Source: Bacteroidota bacterium (GTDB taxonomy: Bacteria > Bacteroidota > Bacteroidia > Bacteroidales > Bacteroidaceae). Taken from it: a stretch of 16,697 nt of DNA. The stretch is taken from assembly GCA_023415545.1 (NCBI GenBank), contig JAEZKJ010000017.1, positions 1 to 16,697 on the forward strand. The letters run 5' to 3'. Shown here in pieces: positions 1 through 6,818 of the stretch (position 1 is its first letter; every line of letters starts with the position of its first letter). The translations under genes were made by a program, and so were the position numbers. The notes below the pieces were generated by a model. That model was not told where the DNA came from. It saw only the letters and a program-made list of their open reading frames with translations, and did not search any database.

Positions 1-95
1 AGTTCAAAACGACTTAATACTTGAAGTAAACTATAGTTATCACAAATGAGGTCACTCATTTTATCGGAAGGAAGATATTTTCTATTTCTATACAT
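1..95 (-). CDS. Hemerythrin/RIC-type protein, N-terminal fragment (runs off window)
   Basis: An open minus-strand frame starts at the ATG at 95-93, with an in-frame TAA just upstream at 104-102, and stays open to base 1, giving about 31 residues. It begins MYRNRKYLPSDKMSDLICD and ends near LLQVLSRFE. The pattern of a short basic start, then DKMSDLI..NYSLLQVLSRF resembles the N-terminal ScdA/DUF542-like helix segment that precedes the hemerythrin domain in RIC (YtfE/ScdA) iron-sulfur repair proteins and their Bacteroidales relatives. In that family the following domain binds a di-iron centre and acts in nitric-oxide or oxidative stress. The diagnostic histidines would lie outside the window, so the assignment rests on the first 30 residues only. 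A second in-frame ATG at 59-57 is an alternative start. I see no convincing promoter; CTAATGTA at 116-123 (TACATTAG on the minus strand) is a poor -7 match. Confidence 0.55.
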   Translation of the reverse strand, partial: MYRNRKYLPSDKMSDLICDNYSLLQVLSRFE

Positions 96-200
96 ATATG
101 TTTAGCTTTACTATGCTAATGTAACAATAAAAAATAAAAAGAGTATTCTTTAATGAGTAAGGGAAGGGATAGATAATGCTCTTTTAATTATTTTTAAAAC

Positions 201-242
201 AAAAGATGTGACCATCATAAATATATGATAGTCACATCTTTT
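201..242 (-). terminator. Terminator of purT (possibly bidirectional)
   Basis: An inverted repeat pairs 201-219 with 224-242 around a 4-base loop. The single imperfect position (213/230) is a G-U pair when transcribed from the minus strand but a C-A mismatch from the plus strand, which favours use by purT, whose stop is 14 bases away. The A/T ends of the stem supply U-rich tracts on both sides (plus-strand T-run 239-244), so it may also stop plus-strand transcription. Confidence 0.8.
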
Positions 243-255
243 TTAAAATGCTATA

Positions 256-1425
256 TTAATATACCTCAACCTTTGAAGCAATACTTTTACATTTATCACG
301 CAAAGCATCAAGATCACCTCCTAATGGTGCATAACAAAGTACAACACCCATTCTACGGTTTACTCTAGTAAAAGGCTTTCCAAATAGGCGTAAATATGTA
401 TTTGTCTCTTTGCAAACTTCCTCTTCACCACGGAAATTTGGCTTCTCTTTACTTGCGATAGGTGAAAGAATTACAGCACTTGCTCCCATGCGTTCTAAAG
501 TTACTTCAGGAATTGGCAATCCTAGAACTGCACGAAGATGAAGCTCGAACTCATTAAGATTTTGAGTTCCTGCCAATGTTACCATACCTGTATCGTGTGG
601 ACGTGGAGAAAGCTCAGAAAAATAAACACCATTATCATGACTAAGGAAAAATTCAACTCCCCATATTCCTGCTCCAGAAAGAGCTTTAGTAACCTTATCA
701 GCCATCTCTTGTGCCTCTTTAAGATGCTCTTCAGATATGTGAGCTGGTTGGAAACTTTCGCGATAATCGCCACCTTTTTGAACATGACCTATAGGAGGAC
801 AAAATAGTGTTGGACCATTTTTCTGCGTTACAGTAAGAAGTGTAATCTCGCTATCAAAGTTTATAAACTCCTCAATTATCAACTCCTTAATATCACCACG
901 GCTGCCATTACATCCATATTCCCAAGCATGTTCAAGGTCTTCAGCACTCTTTACAAGAGATTGACCTTTACCGGAAGAAGACATAAGTGGTTTTACAACA
1001 CATGGGAAACCAACCTCTTTAGCTGCCTCTTTCAACTCTTCTAAAGTTGTTGCATAAAAATACTTAGCAGTTTTCAACCCTAGCTCTTTTGCAGCTAAAT
1101 CACGGATAGCTTTACGATTCATTGTATAGTTCACGGCACGAGCACTTGGTACTACTTGAATGCCCTCTTTCTCCAAATGATAAAGTCTTTCAGTACGAAT
1201 CGCTTCAATCTCGGGAACGATGATATCTGGGCGATGTTTTTCTACTACTTTGTCAAGTGCATCACCATCAAGCATACTGAAGACCTCGAACTCATCGGCT
1301 ACCTGCATAGCAGGAGCATTAGCATAAGAATCACAAGCTATAACATACTGTCCTTTTCGTTTAGCTGCTATAACGAACTCTTTGCCAAGTTCGCCTGATC
1401 CTAACAATAAAATTTTTTTAGTCAT
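256..1425 (-). CDS. purT: Formate-dependent GAR transformylase (GAR transformylase 2)
   Basis: PurT converts 5'-phosphoribosylglycinamide (GAR), formate and ATP to formyl-GAR, the third step of purine synthesis, without the folate needed by PurN. The 389-residue length matches the family (E. coli about 392). Visible signatures are the N-terminal GSGELGKE loop (9-16), PEIEAI (70-75) in the substrate region, and an ATP-grasp domain with K144, the SSSGKGQ loop (148-154) and the metal/phosphate segment FSELSPRPHDTG (268-279) containing E270. The C-terminal cap domain is complete. The start ATG lies 45 bases inside a TATCTTTG promoter element, and a hairpin terminator follows the stop, so this looks like a single-gene transcript. 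No purine riboswitch or PurR-like operator is recognisable in the short leader. Nothing is missing or odd in the protein. Confidence 0.97.
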   Translation of the reverse strand: MTKKILLLGSGELGKEFVIAAKRKGQYVIACDSYANAPAMQVADEFEVFSMLDGDALDKVVEKHRPDIIVPEIEAIRTERLYHLEKEGIQVVPSARAVNYTMNRKAIRDLAAKELGLKTAKYFYATTLEELKEAAKEVGFPCVVKPLMSSSGKGQSLVKSAEDLEHAWEYGCNGSRGDIKELIIEEFINFDSEITLLTVTQKNGPTLFCPPIGHVQKGGDYRESFQPAHISEEHLKEAQEMADKVTKALSGAGIWGVEFFLSHDNGVYFSELSPRPHDTGMVTLAGTQNLNEFELHLRAVLGLPIPEVTLERMGASAVILSPIASKEKPNFRGEEEVCKETNTYLRLFGKPFTRVNRRMGVVLCYAPLGGDLDALRDKCKSIASKVEVY

Positions 1426-1469
1426 TTTGGTTTATATATTTTTCTAAAATTATCTTTTCAGAACATATG

Positions 1470-1477
1470 CAAAGATA
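1470..1477 (-). promoter_or_regulatory. Promoter -7 element of purT
   Basis: The minus strand reads TATCTTTG here, matching the Bacteroides -7 consensus TAnnTTTG. Transcription would start near 1463, giving a leader of about 38 bases. No clear TTTG -33 element is visible at the expected spacing. Confidence 0.55.
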
Positions 1478-1740
1478 TACCAAAATAAGAAAAAAAAGAA
1501 TAACAATAATCTCTTTTTAAAATATAGTAAGTTTGAAACTTAGGATTTATTTTATTCTCATTTAAAATATTGACTAATAATGGTGTTATAGGAATAAAGA
1601 GGTTGGAAGAAAAGAGATGGTTTTTAATAATAAATAGATTAAGATTACAAAAGGTATTCTCAAGGAAAAGAGGTTAAGCAGAAAGTAAACTACTGATAAT
1701 GTTTAATCGTTCTTTCAAGTTATGATGTCTATACATAAAA

Positions 1741-1775
1741 CACCCCAAAAGTTTTTGTGTCAAACTTTTGGGGTG
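1741..1775 (-). terminator. Terminator downstream of the padR-pspC unit
   Basis: Perfect 14-base stem (1741-1754 with 1762-1775), GC-rich at its base, with a 7-base loop. On the minus strand the stem is followed by TTTTATG, so it is oriented to stop transcripts from the PspC gene, whose stop lies about 110 bases upstream. The plus-strand side lacks a U-run. Confidence 0.8.
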
Positions 1776-1886
1776 CGGTTTAATATACTATAGCAGGGAT
1801 ATTTAGATTTTAAAGTGGCTTTTTAGTCAGCCTACTCATATCATTTTAAAAAGTATGCGAGGTATATTAAAAACTCGGAGTATTCC

Positions 1887-2957
1887 TTATAATATTATTG
1901 CTGGTAAAAAGTGAGTACCTATTAATGAAAGATGGAATGAATAGTATACTCCAAAGCCTACAGCTATGAACCAGAGAAGAATGAAAATAACTCTTGTTGT
2001 TGTTGACATAGGCTGCCATCCACAGAAATAACGCATAAACATATGGATCAATCCAACTATAGGTATTCCTATAATAAAGATTCCGGCAATAGCAACTGCT
2101 ATAGAAGCTATAGGTGAAGCACCAACAATTGTCCAATCAAACATTGGGATATAGCAATTCAAGCTGGTCAACATAGCAGGTGTAGCTGCTATAAGTCCGG
2201 TTGCTACGAATATCAGTACAAAGAATACAATTAAAAGAGCGAAAATAACCGGTGATAAACATATAGCAAGTAAGATGAGTATAATCTTTATCAGGAATCC
2301 TACAAATGTTACAAAACCATCTCCAAACTTCTGAAGTGAGCTACGTGTTTCAGCAGAATCTACTTTTGACTTTACCTTGTCGAATCCATCCGTAACTGTT
2401 TTACCAATATTTTCAACATTTATCTTCTTACCCTGCATAGAAAGTTTTTCTGTAGCTGTTCGTGCAGGAGGAATTACTATCCATGCAATTATATATGCCA
2501 ATATGGTACCATGAACAAAAATACCTAATATTATAAATGCTATTCTAACTAATGTTACATCCCATCCAAAGTATGCAGCTAATCCGGAACATACACCACC
2601 TAATACTTTATCATCATTGTCTCTATACAGTCTCTTCTTTGTATACTCTGAACTATTGGAATTACTTTTATTATTATCATCATCATCATTAACTCCACTC
2701 ATCTGCTCAGGTTTACCTAATATCTCAATAATAGATTCAACATCCTGAACAGTTATTACTTCTCTTGAAGTTGATTTAAGTTTTTCAGTAAATAGTTCGG
2801 ATATACGTTGTTCCATGTCATGAACTATTTCATTAGCATCATTTTCGTTCTTGAAATAGTTTTTTAAATTCTGAATATAATTGTCAAGAAGATAATATGC
2901 ATCTTCGTCAATATGAAATACATATCCAGCTAAGTTAATTGTTAATGTTTTTTTCAT
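1887..2957 (-). CDS. PspC-domain membrane protein with N-terminal cytoplasmic domain
   Basis: This 356-residue inner-membrane protein has three parts. Residues 1-85 form a soluble domain (MKKTLTINLAG..FHIDEDAYYLLDNY, then an acidic helix with RISELFTEKL) that commonly precedes PspC in Bacteroidota. An Asp/Asn/Ser-rich linker follows (about 88-104). The PspC domain spans 107-166, with KKRLYRDNDDKVLGGVCSGLAAYF and a membrane helix ending AWIVIPP. A lysine-rich cytoplasmic stretch (167-211) leads to four or more further hydrophobic segments (about 215-258, 278-308, 320-342). PspC proteins sense or respond to envelope stress in the phage-shock system; no pspA or pspB is visible here. It lies 12 bases behind the PadR gene, implying co-transcription and probable PadR control. 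The exact signal sensed is unknown. Other minus-strand frames here are not coding. Confidence 0.88.
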   Translation of the reverse strand: MKKTLTINLAGYVFHIDEDAYYLLDNYIQNLKNYFKNENDANEIVHDMEQRISELFTEKLKSTSREVITVQDVESIIEILGKPEQMSGVNDDDDNNKSNSNSSEYTKKRLYRDNDDKVLGGVCSGLAAYFGWDVTLVRIAFIILGIFVHGTILAYIIAWIVIPPARTATEKLSMQGKKINVENIGKTVTDGFDKVKSKVDSAETRSSLQKFGDGFVTFVGFLIKIILILLAICLSPVIFALLIVFFVLIFVATGLIAATPAMLTSLNCYIPMFDWTIVGASPIASIAVAIAGIFIIGIPIVGLIHMFMRYFCGWQPMSTTTRVIFILLWFIAVGFGVYYSFHLSLIGTHFLPAIIL

Positions 2958-2969
2958 TGTATTATATTT

Positions 2970-3296
2970 TTAGTTATTTCTTAAATGTTCAACTGTACTA
3001 TTAAGCTCATTCCAAGCCTCTTCAAGACCAGAAAGGAATATCTTTCCTTCTTCTGTCAAAGAGTAGTACTTTCTTGGTGGTCCTTGAGTAGATTCAATCC
3101 ATTCATACGATAAAAGATTATCATTCTTTAATCGAGTAAGCAGTGGATATAAAGTACCTTCAACAACAATCAAATGAGCCTCTTTAAGTCTCTGTATAAT
3201 ATCTGATGTATATAAAGGTTCTTTGTGCAAGAGTAAAAGAATGCAGTATTCTAACATTCCTTTTCGCATCTGTGATTTTACATTGTCAACATTCAT
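2970..3296 (-). CDS. PadR-family transcriptional repressor
   Basis: A compact 108-residue winged-helix regulator of the short PadR subfamily. Residues 9-25 (QMRKGMLEYCILLLLHK) form helix 1, YTSDIIQRLKE (29-39) the second helix, VEGTLYPLLTRLKND (45-59) the recognition region, and GPPRKYYSLTEEG (72-84) the wing hairpin; all are hallmarks of PadR. The C-terminal helix (85-106) is the usual dimerisation arm. PadR proteins typically repress a neighbouring membrane or efflux gene and their own promoter until an effector releases them. Here the only partner is the PspC-domain gene 12 bases downstream, a pairing common in Bacteroidota. The upstream region carries repeated ATAGTACT sites around the promoter, which would fit autoregulation. 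The ligand or signal cannot be read from the sequence. Confidence 0.92.
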   Translation of the reverse strand: MNVDNVKSQMRKGMLEYCILLLLHKEPLYTSDIIQRLKEAHLIVVEGTLYPLLTRLKNDNLLSYEWIESTQGPPRKYYSLTEEGKIFLSGLEEAWNELNSTVEHLRNN

Positions 3297-3301
3297 ATTT
3301 T

Positions 3302-3364
3302 ATAGTACTTTGTTATGGCACAAATGTATGTATTATTTAGGTACCTTGTTTTACATAGTACTAT
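3302..3364 (-). promoter_or_regulatory. padR promoter with flanking ATAGTACT repeats (candidate operators)
   Basis: On the minus strand TACATTTG (3321-3328) matches the Bacteroides -7 box, with transcription starting near 3314. The 8-mer ATAGTACT occurs at 3302-3309, just inside the transcript, and at 3355-3362, at or above the -33 region. The second copy is part of the 10-base palindrome ATAGTACTAT (3355-3364). Sites on both sides of a promoter upstream of a PadR gene suggest autoregulatory operators. This is inference; the motif is not a known PadR consensus. Confidence 0.4.
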
Positions 3365-3434
3365 TATTTAATACTATTTAACAAATAACTATGATATATT
3401 CTTTTTTTCGATTTAAAAACTTTAGTCAATTATC

Positions 3435-3442
3435 TATCTTTG
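3435..3442 (+). promoter_or_regulatory. Promoter -7 element of the GNAT gene
   Basis: TATCTTTG matches the Bacteroides -7 consensus. A TTTA at 3412-3415, with a 19-base spacer, is a near match to the -33 TTTG. The leader would be only about 13 bases. Confidence 0.5.
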
Positions 3443-3461
3443 TTCGATAAAATCAAATATT

Positions 3462-3959
3462 ATGATATCAATATTACAAGCTACAACGAATGAGATTCCT
3501 TTAATACACGAGATGGGTTCAATAGTTTTTCCTCATACATATAAAAATATTCTTTCAAAGGATCAGTTGGATTTCATGTTGGAATGGATGTATTCACACG
3601 ATAATTTAAAAAAGCAGATGTTAGAGGAGAACCACACATATTATATAGCGTATGTAGACAATGTCCCTGCCGGATATGTTTCAATACGCCCGGAGTCAGA
3701 ATCTGTTTTCCATTTGGAAAAGATTTATGTCCTACCCCTATTCCAAAAAAACAGTGTTGGCAAACTACTTTTCCAATATGCTATAAAAGTTATAAAGGAG
3801 ATACATCCCGAAAAATGTGAAATGCATCTAAACGTAAATCGTGAAAATGAAGCAGTGAACTTCTATAAGCACATGGGTATGCAAATTATCCATCAGGAAG
3901 ATTTCCATATAGGTAATGGATTTTACAAAACAGATTATATAATGGGAATAACTATTTAA
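3462..3959 (+). CDS. GNAT-family N-acetyltransferase
   Basis: A 165-residue single-domain GNAT acetyltransferase, expected to move an acetyl group from acetyl-CoA to an amine of a small molecule or protein. The acetyl-CoA binding motif A is HLEKIYVLPLFQKNSVGKLL (84-103). The pyrophosphate loop reads QKNSVG where the family usually has Q/R-x-x-G-x-G/A, so its first glycine is Ser98; this is tolerated in some members. Motif B is NVNRENEAVNFYKHMGM (124-140), the usual ENxxAxxFYxxxGF-like helix. The substrate is not predictable; the fold is also shared by spermidine and ribosomal-protein acetyltransferases. It has its own promoter, stands alone on its strand, and its stop codon overlaps the convergent AlkD gene by 8 bases. 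Confidence 0.9.
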   Translation: MISILQATTNEIPLIHEMGSIVFPHTYKNILSKDQLDFMLEWMYSHDNLKKQMLEENHTYYIAYVDNVPAGYVSIRPESESVFHLEKIYVLPLFQKNSVGKLLFQYAIKVIKEIHPEKCEMHLNVNRENEAVNFYKHMGMQIIHQEDFHIGNGFYKTDYIMGITI

Positions 3960-4668
3960 GTTGTTCCCTTAATAATTTTACTTTAGTTTTATTCTCATCA
4001 CTGACTCTAAAAGAGTCGCATATTTTTTGTATTGTTTTCTTAAGTGTTCCATTATCCAATACTCCATTTGCTAAATATAAATATGTGATTTCGGGGAACT
4101 TTATATAACATGTTGATAGAGCCCAAGCAATAGCCATACGTACATAATAGCCCTCATGTTTTATAGATAGTAGTTTTTCAATGTATTGTGTGATATGAGC
4201 TTCATCAATATAATATTTTATTGGCATCACTACTCCAAATCGAATCTCATATTCATTAGCACTATTCATATAGTTATTTAAATATTTCCATACTTTATCA
4301 CTATTCTTCTTTACAAATGAAGTCTGACCACTGAAATCAAAAGTATCACATACTGACCATGAATTTATTATTTTCACAAACTGATCAACTATTAATAGAT
4401 ATTCATCTACATCATCAACTTTAATATTCGAAATGACCATTCCTATTAACATTCTCTCCTCCATATAGTCAGTAGGAGCACTTTTTAGAAAAGTTTTCCA
4501 GTCATCTTTGGCTATTTTCTTAGCTAAAACTCTTAAGTCGGGAACTCGGATACCAAGCACATTTTCAACTCCGGGATGTAGTGACTCTGTAAATTTCTTA
4601 TTCCCATTATTACTTAACCTCATTATATTCTCACGGATTGTAAGACCATCAATACGATATTCATTCAT
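3952..4668 (-). CDS. alkD: AlkD-type DNA glycosylase (DNA alkylation repair protein)
   Basis: AlkD excises N3- and N7-alkylated purines using a HEAT-like repeat solenoid that grips the DNA backbone without flipping the base. This 238-residue protein matches the Bacillus cereus enzyme in length (237). The functional residues known there (W109, D113, R148, W187) all appear at a constant offset of five: W104 and D108 in NSWSVCDTF, R143 in EIRFGVV and W182 in AIAWALSTCY. This argues for an active AlkD rather than a cleft-less AlkD2 or AlkC relative. Other family motifs are GIRVPDLRVLAKKI (39-52) and EERMLIGMVI (70-79). The start overlaps the end of the upstream ogt gene by 8 bases, so it is probably translationally coupled as the last gene of the DUF4301-ogt-alkD operon. 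Its stop overlaps the convergent GNAT gene by 8 bases. Confidence 0.93.
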   Translation of the reverse strand: MNEYRIDGLTIRENIMRLSNNGNKKFTESLHPGVENVLGIRVPDLRVLAKKIAKDDWKTFLKSAPTDYMEERMLIGMVISNIKVDDVDEYLLIVDQFVKIINSWSVCDTFDFSGQTSFVKKNSDKVWKYLNNYMNSANEYEIRFGVVMPIKYYIDEAHITQYIEKLLSIKHEGYYVRMAIAWALSTCYIKFPEITYLYLANGVLDNGTLKKTIQKICDSFRVSDENKTKVKLLREQLK

Positions 4669-5155
4669 AGTTAATCGATTTATATTTATTACTAATTACA
4701 CCTCTTTCAAGATTAATGAGGTACTCTTTTTTATCTAATCCAGCAGCATATCCAATCAGTGATCCATTACTGCCTACTACTCTATGACATGGTACTATTA
4801 TCATAATAGGATTCTTATTATTAGCCCCTCCTACTGCTCTAACAGCTTTAGGATTACCTATAGATTCTGCAATATCTTTATAACTACATAACTTTCCGTA
4901 AGGTAAATCAAGCAACTTCCTCCAAACTTTTTTTTGGAATTCAGTACCCGTTAGTTTTATGGGAATTGTAAATTCTTTCCTAACTCCTATGAAATATTCT
5001 TTGAGTTGAGCTACTGCCATAAAAAGCAATTCAGACATCTCATTCTTATACTCCGATGATGGAGTATAAGAAGAAGATATCTGAATTATATAACCATTTT
5101 CTTCTAAGATATAAAGATCACCAATAGGTGAATCCATCTTACAGAATTTTATCAT
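4661..5155 (-). CDS. ogt: Methylated-DNA--[protein]-cysteine S-methyltransferase
   Basis: A suicide repair enzyme that transfers the alkyl group from O6-alkylguanine (or O4-alkylthymine) to its own cysteine. Residues 1-68 form the short variable N-terminal RNase-H-like domain, and 70-152 the MGMT core. The core shows TEFQKKVWRKLLDLPYGK (71-88), Y92 and the helix-turn-helix IAESIGNPKAVRAVGGANNKNP (95-116) with arginine finger R106. The active site is PCHRV at 122-126 with nucleophile C123. There is no AdaA-type domain, so it is an Ogt-like enzyme rather than Ada. At 164 residues it is normal length. Its start overlaps the stop of the DUF4301 gene by 4 bases (ATGA-type) and its end overlaps alkD by 8 bases. 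The shared operon therefore covers direct reversal (O6) and base excision (N3/N7) of alkylation damage. Confidence 0.95.
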   Translation of the reverse strand: MIKFCKMDSPIGDLYILEENGYIIQISSSYTPSSEYKNEMSELLFMAVAQLKEYFIGVRKEFTIPIKLTGTEFQKKVWRKLLDLPYGKLCSYKDIAESIGNPKAVRAVGGANNKNPIMIIVPCHRVVGSNGSLIGYAAGLDKKEYLINLERGVISNKYKSINYE

Positions 5156-6669
5156 TGATGTTGTTCTCTTAACAAATCATTTACAGTCTTTACAGGATTA
5201 AAAGTACTCAATGGTACCTCAACAAATATTGTATTCCAGTCACTCATAGCCCCATTCCAAAGACCAGGAAGTTCTAACGCTTTAAGATCACGGCCATTTT
5301 TGGATTTGTTAGAGATAAAGCCTGTTGACTTATCTACATATTTAGTCAAATCGAACTTATTACCTTTGTAATCTTTAACAGCACAAACCAAATCTACAGG
5401 ATTGAAATGAGTACCATTTTCGAACATCGCTTTTTTTCTAGGATCGTTCACATCAATCTGAGAACTCTCTAGAATCTGCAATGATATTGTTCCATCTTGA
5501 TTATATGCAAGGAATGGTCCACCACCAGGTTCACCAACATTCTTAACCATACCACAAACGCGCATTGGTCTATTGAGTTTGTTTTGCAGATATTTAACTT
5601 GTTCTGTCTCATCCATCGTTGCAATATTTTTATTATTACAATACAGATTAAGTTGAACAAATCGAATAATCTCATCAATTTTCTCTCGATTATATTTACC
5701 GGATTCTAATATTTTAAGGTATTCAAAAGTTTTCTGTTGAAGTGTAACAAGAACGCCGGCAATTAAATTTTTATATATTACAGTATCACTTTTCAATCTA
5801 TCAGGTACAACATTATCAATATTCTTAATAAAAATAATGTCAGCATCAAGGTCATTAAGATTTTCAATCAGTGCACCATGTCCACCCGGACGGAATACCA
5901 ATTTACCATTTTCACGGAAAGGGTTATTATCCGAATCAGCAGCTATAGTATCAGTACTAGGTTTCTGTTCCGAGAAAGATACATTATACTCAACACCAAA
6001 TTTCTTAGAATATTCGATAATTTTCTCGTTTACCAGATTATTGAAAAGTATTTTGTGTTCATTAGAAACAGTAAAATGAACATTTACATTGCCCTTACTA
6101 CTTGCAGCATATAAAGCGCCCTCAACAAGATGTTCCTCAAGTGGAGTGCGTGATGTTTCAGCATATTTATGAAATTTCAATAGTCCCTTAGGCAAAGAAC
6201 CATAATCTAAACCTGGTTTAGTCAAAAGATTAGAAACAATCTCTTTATATCTTTTTTCGTTTAATAAATCATCTATACTTTTACCTACGTTGTTTTCACA
6301 AGCATTATTAAGGTCAGCATAAAAGGCAAAATCTTTAATTTGATTAAAGAACTTCTTCTCAAAATCTGTTTGAGGTTCATCATACTCTGCAGATAAAAAT
6401 TCAAACAAATTTTTAAACATACGGCTTGCTGCACCCGAAGCTGGGACAAATTTCAATATATCTCTATTGTCTTTCTTGTATTTAGACCAAGAATCCAGAT
6501 ATATTTTCGTCTCTTCTTCCGAAGGAGATAATATTCCGTTTGCTACAGATGCCGCATCTTCAAGTTCTAAAAAAGGAAATCCTTTTTCAAAACTTTTAAG
6601 TTGTTCAACAATTTGCTCCTCACTAATACCTCTTTCATCTAATTGCTTCTTGTCATCTAGTGTTAACAT
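5152..6669 (-). CDS. DUF4301 family protein, possible UDP-sugar-pyrophosphorylase-like nucleotidyltransferase
   Basis: A 505-residue cytosolic protein with no signal peptide or membrane segments. I recognise it as a DUF4301 protein, a family common in Bacteroidota with no established function. Several motifs occur in the order expected of UDPGP-type (GT-A fold) nucleotidyltransferases. FVPASGAASRM (74-84) resembles the nucleotide loop A/GGxGTRM. FRPGGHGALIENL (259-271) resembles the P-x-GNGGLY..L segment of UDP-GlcNAc pyrophosphorylase, followed by a DxD-like hydrophobic strand and DN, IIFIKNIDNVV (278-288). A later KNVGEPGGGPFLAY (376-389) and THFNPVDLV (420-428) would fall where sugar-binding strands lie. 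No experiment supports this; it is inference from motif order. It is the first gene of an operon with ogt and alkD (4-base overlap) and has its own promoter in the divergent region with rel. No catalytic claim is made. Confidence 0.85.
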   Translation of the reverse strand: MLTLDDKKQLDERGISEEQIVEQLKSFEKGFPFLELEDAASVANGILSPSEEETKIYLDSWSKYKKDNRDILKFVPASGAASRMFKNLFEFLSAEYDEPQTDFEKKFFNQIKDFAFYADLNNACENNVGKSIDDLLNEKRYKEIVSNLLTKPGLDYGSLPKGLLKFHKYAETSRTPLEEHLVEGALYAASSKGNVNVHFTVSNEHKILFNNLVNEKIIEYSKKFGVEYNVSFSEQKPSTDTIAADSDNNPFRENGKLVFRPGGHGALIENLNDLDADIIFIKNIDNVVPDRLKSDTVIYKNLIAGVLVTLQQKTFEYLKILESGKYNREKIDEIIRFVQLNLYCNNKNIATMDETEQVKYLQNKLNRPMRVCGMVKNVGEPGGGPFLAYNQDGTISLQILESSQIDVNDPRKKAMFENGTHFNPVDLVCAVKDYKGNKFDLTKYVDKSTGFISNKSKNGRDLKALELPGLWNGAMSDWNTIFVEVPLSTFNPVKTVNDLLREQHQ

Positions 6670-6730
6670 ATAACATTCTATTTGAAATAAATACTTAATT
6701 TTCTGTTATTATTTTTCATTATATTATGTT

Positions 6731-6738
6731 CAAAAATA
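6731..6738 (-). promoter_or_regulatory. Promoter -7 element of the DUF4301-ogt-alkD operon
   Basis: The minus strand reads TATTTTTG, a full match to TAnnTTTG, with a TTG-containing -33-like segment about 18-19 bases upstream. The leader would be about 55 bases. It lies in the 149-base divergent region shared with rel; the two -7 boxes are about 45 bases apart. Confidence 0.5.
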
Positions 6739-6780
6739 CAAAAAACCTCGTTACAACAATTAAAAAAGGAAGAAAAAAAC

Positions 6781-6788
6781 TATCTTTA
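6781..6788 (+). promoter_or_regulatory. Promoter -7 element of rel (weak match)
   Basis: TATCTTTA matches TAnnTTTG at all but the last base. Transcription would start near 6795, about 24 bases before the rel ATG. No -33 TTTG is clear in the A-rich upstream sequence. Confidence 0.4.
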
Positions 6789-6818
6789 TCCGCCAATAGT
6801 AGATATTAAATACCAACT

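Larger units (their letters stand above)
1426..1886. other. Gene-free spacer between purT and the PspC gene
   Basis: This AT-rich stretch of 461 bases has no credible coding frame. It contains the purT promoter (1470-1477) at the left, a 15-base near-perfect palindrome TAAGTTTGAAACTTA (1528-1542) of unknown meaning, and a strong hairpin terminator (1741-1775). A 10-base inverted pair, TTTAATATAC at 1779-1788 and GTATATTAAA at 1862-1871, lies between that terminator and the PspC stop codon. I see no tRNA or conserved small-RNA fold. Confidence 0.6.

Noticed and set aside
137..185. Inverted repeat AAAAGAGTATT / AATGCTCTTTT
   Set aside because: Eleven base pairs, mostly A-T, with a 27-base loop and no useful U-run for a known gene; likely chance in AT-rich sequence.
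538..807. Plus-strand frame of 89 codons within purT
   Set aside because: Antisense to the ATP-grasp domain of purT, with no recognisable features.
1528..1542. Palindrome TAAGTTTGAAACTTA in the purT-PspC spacer
   Set aside because: Short and AT-rich, far from any promoter seen; noted in the spacer entry but not claimed as an operator.
1867..2136. Minus-strand frame of 89 codons overlapping the end of the PspC gene
   Set aside because: It is a shifted frame within the PspC gene, with Cys/Tyr/Ser-rich content typical of a spurious frame.
3324..3356. ATGTA...TACAT pair as a classical PadR ATGT/ACAT operator
   Set aside because: The arms are too far apart and not centred on the GGTACC palindrome between them; the ATAGTACT repeats are a better candidate.
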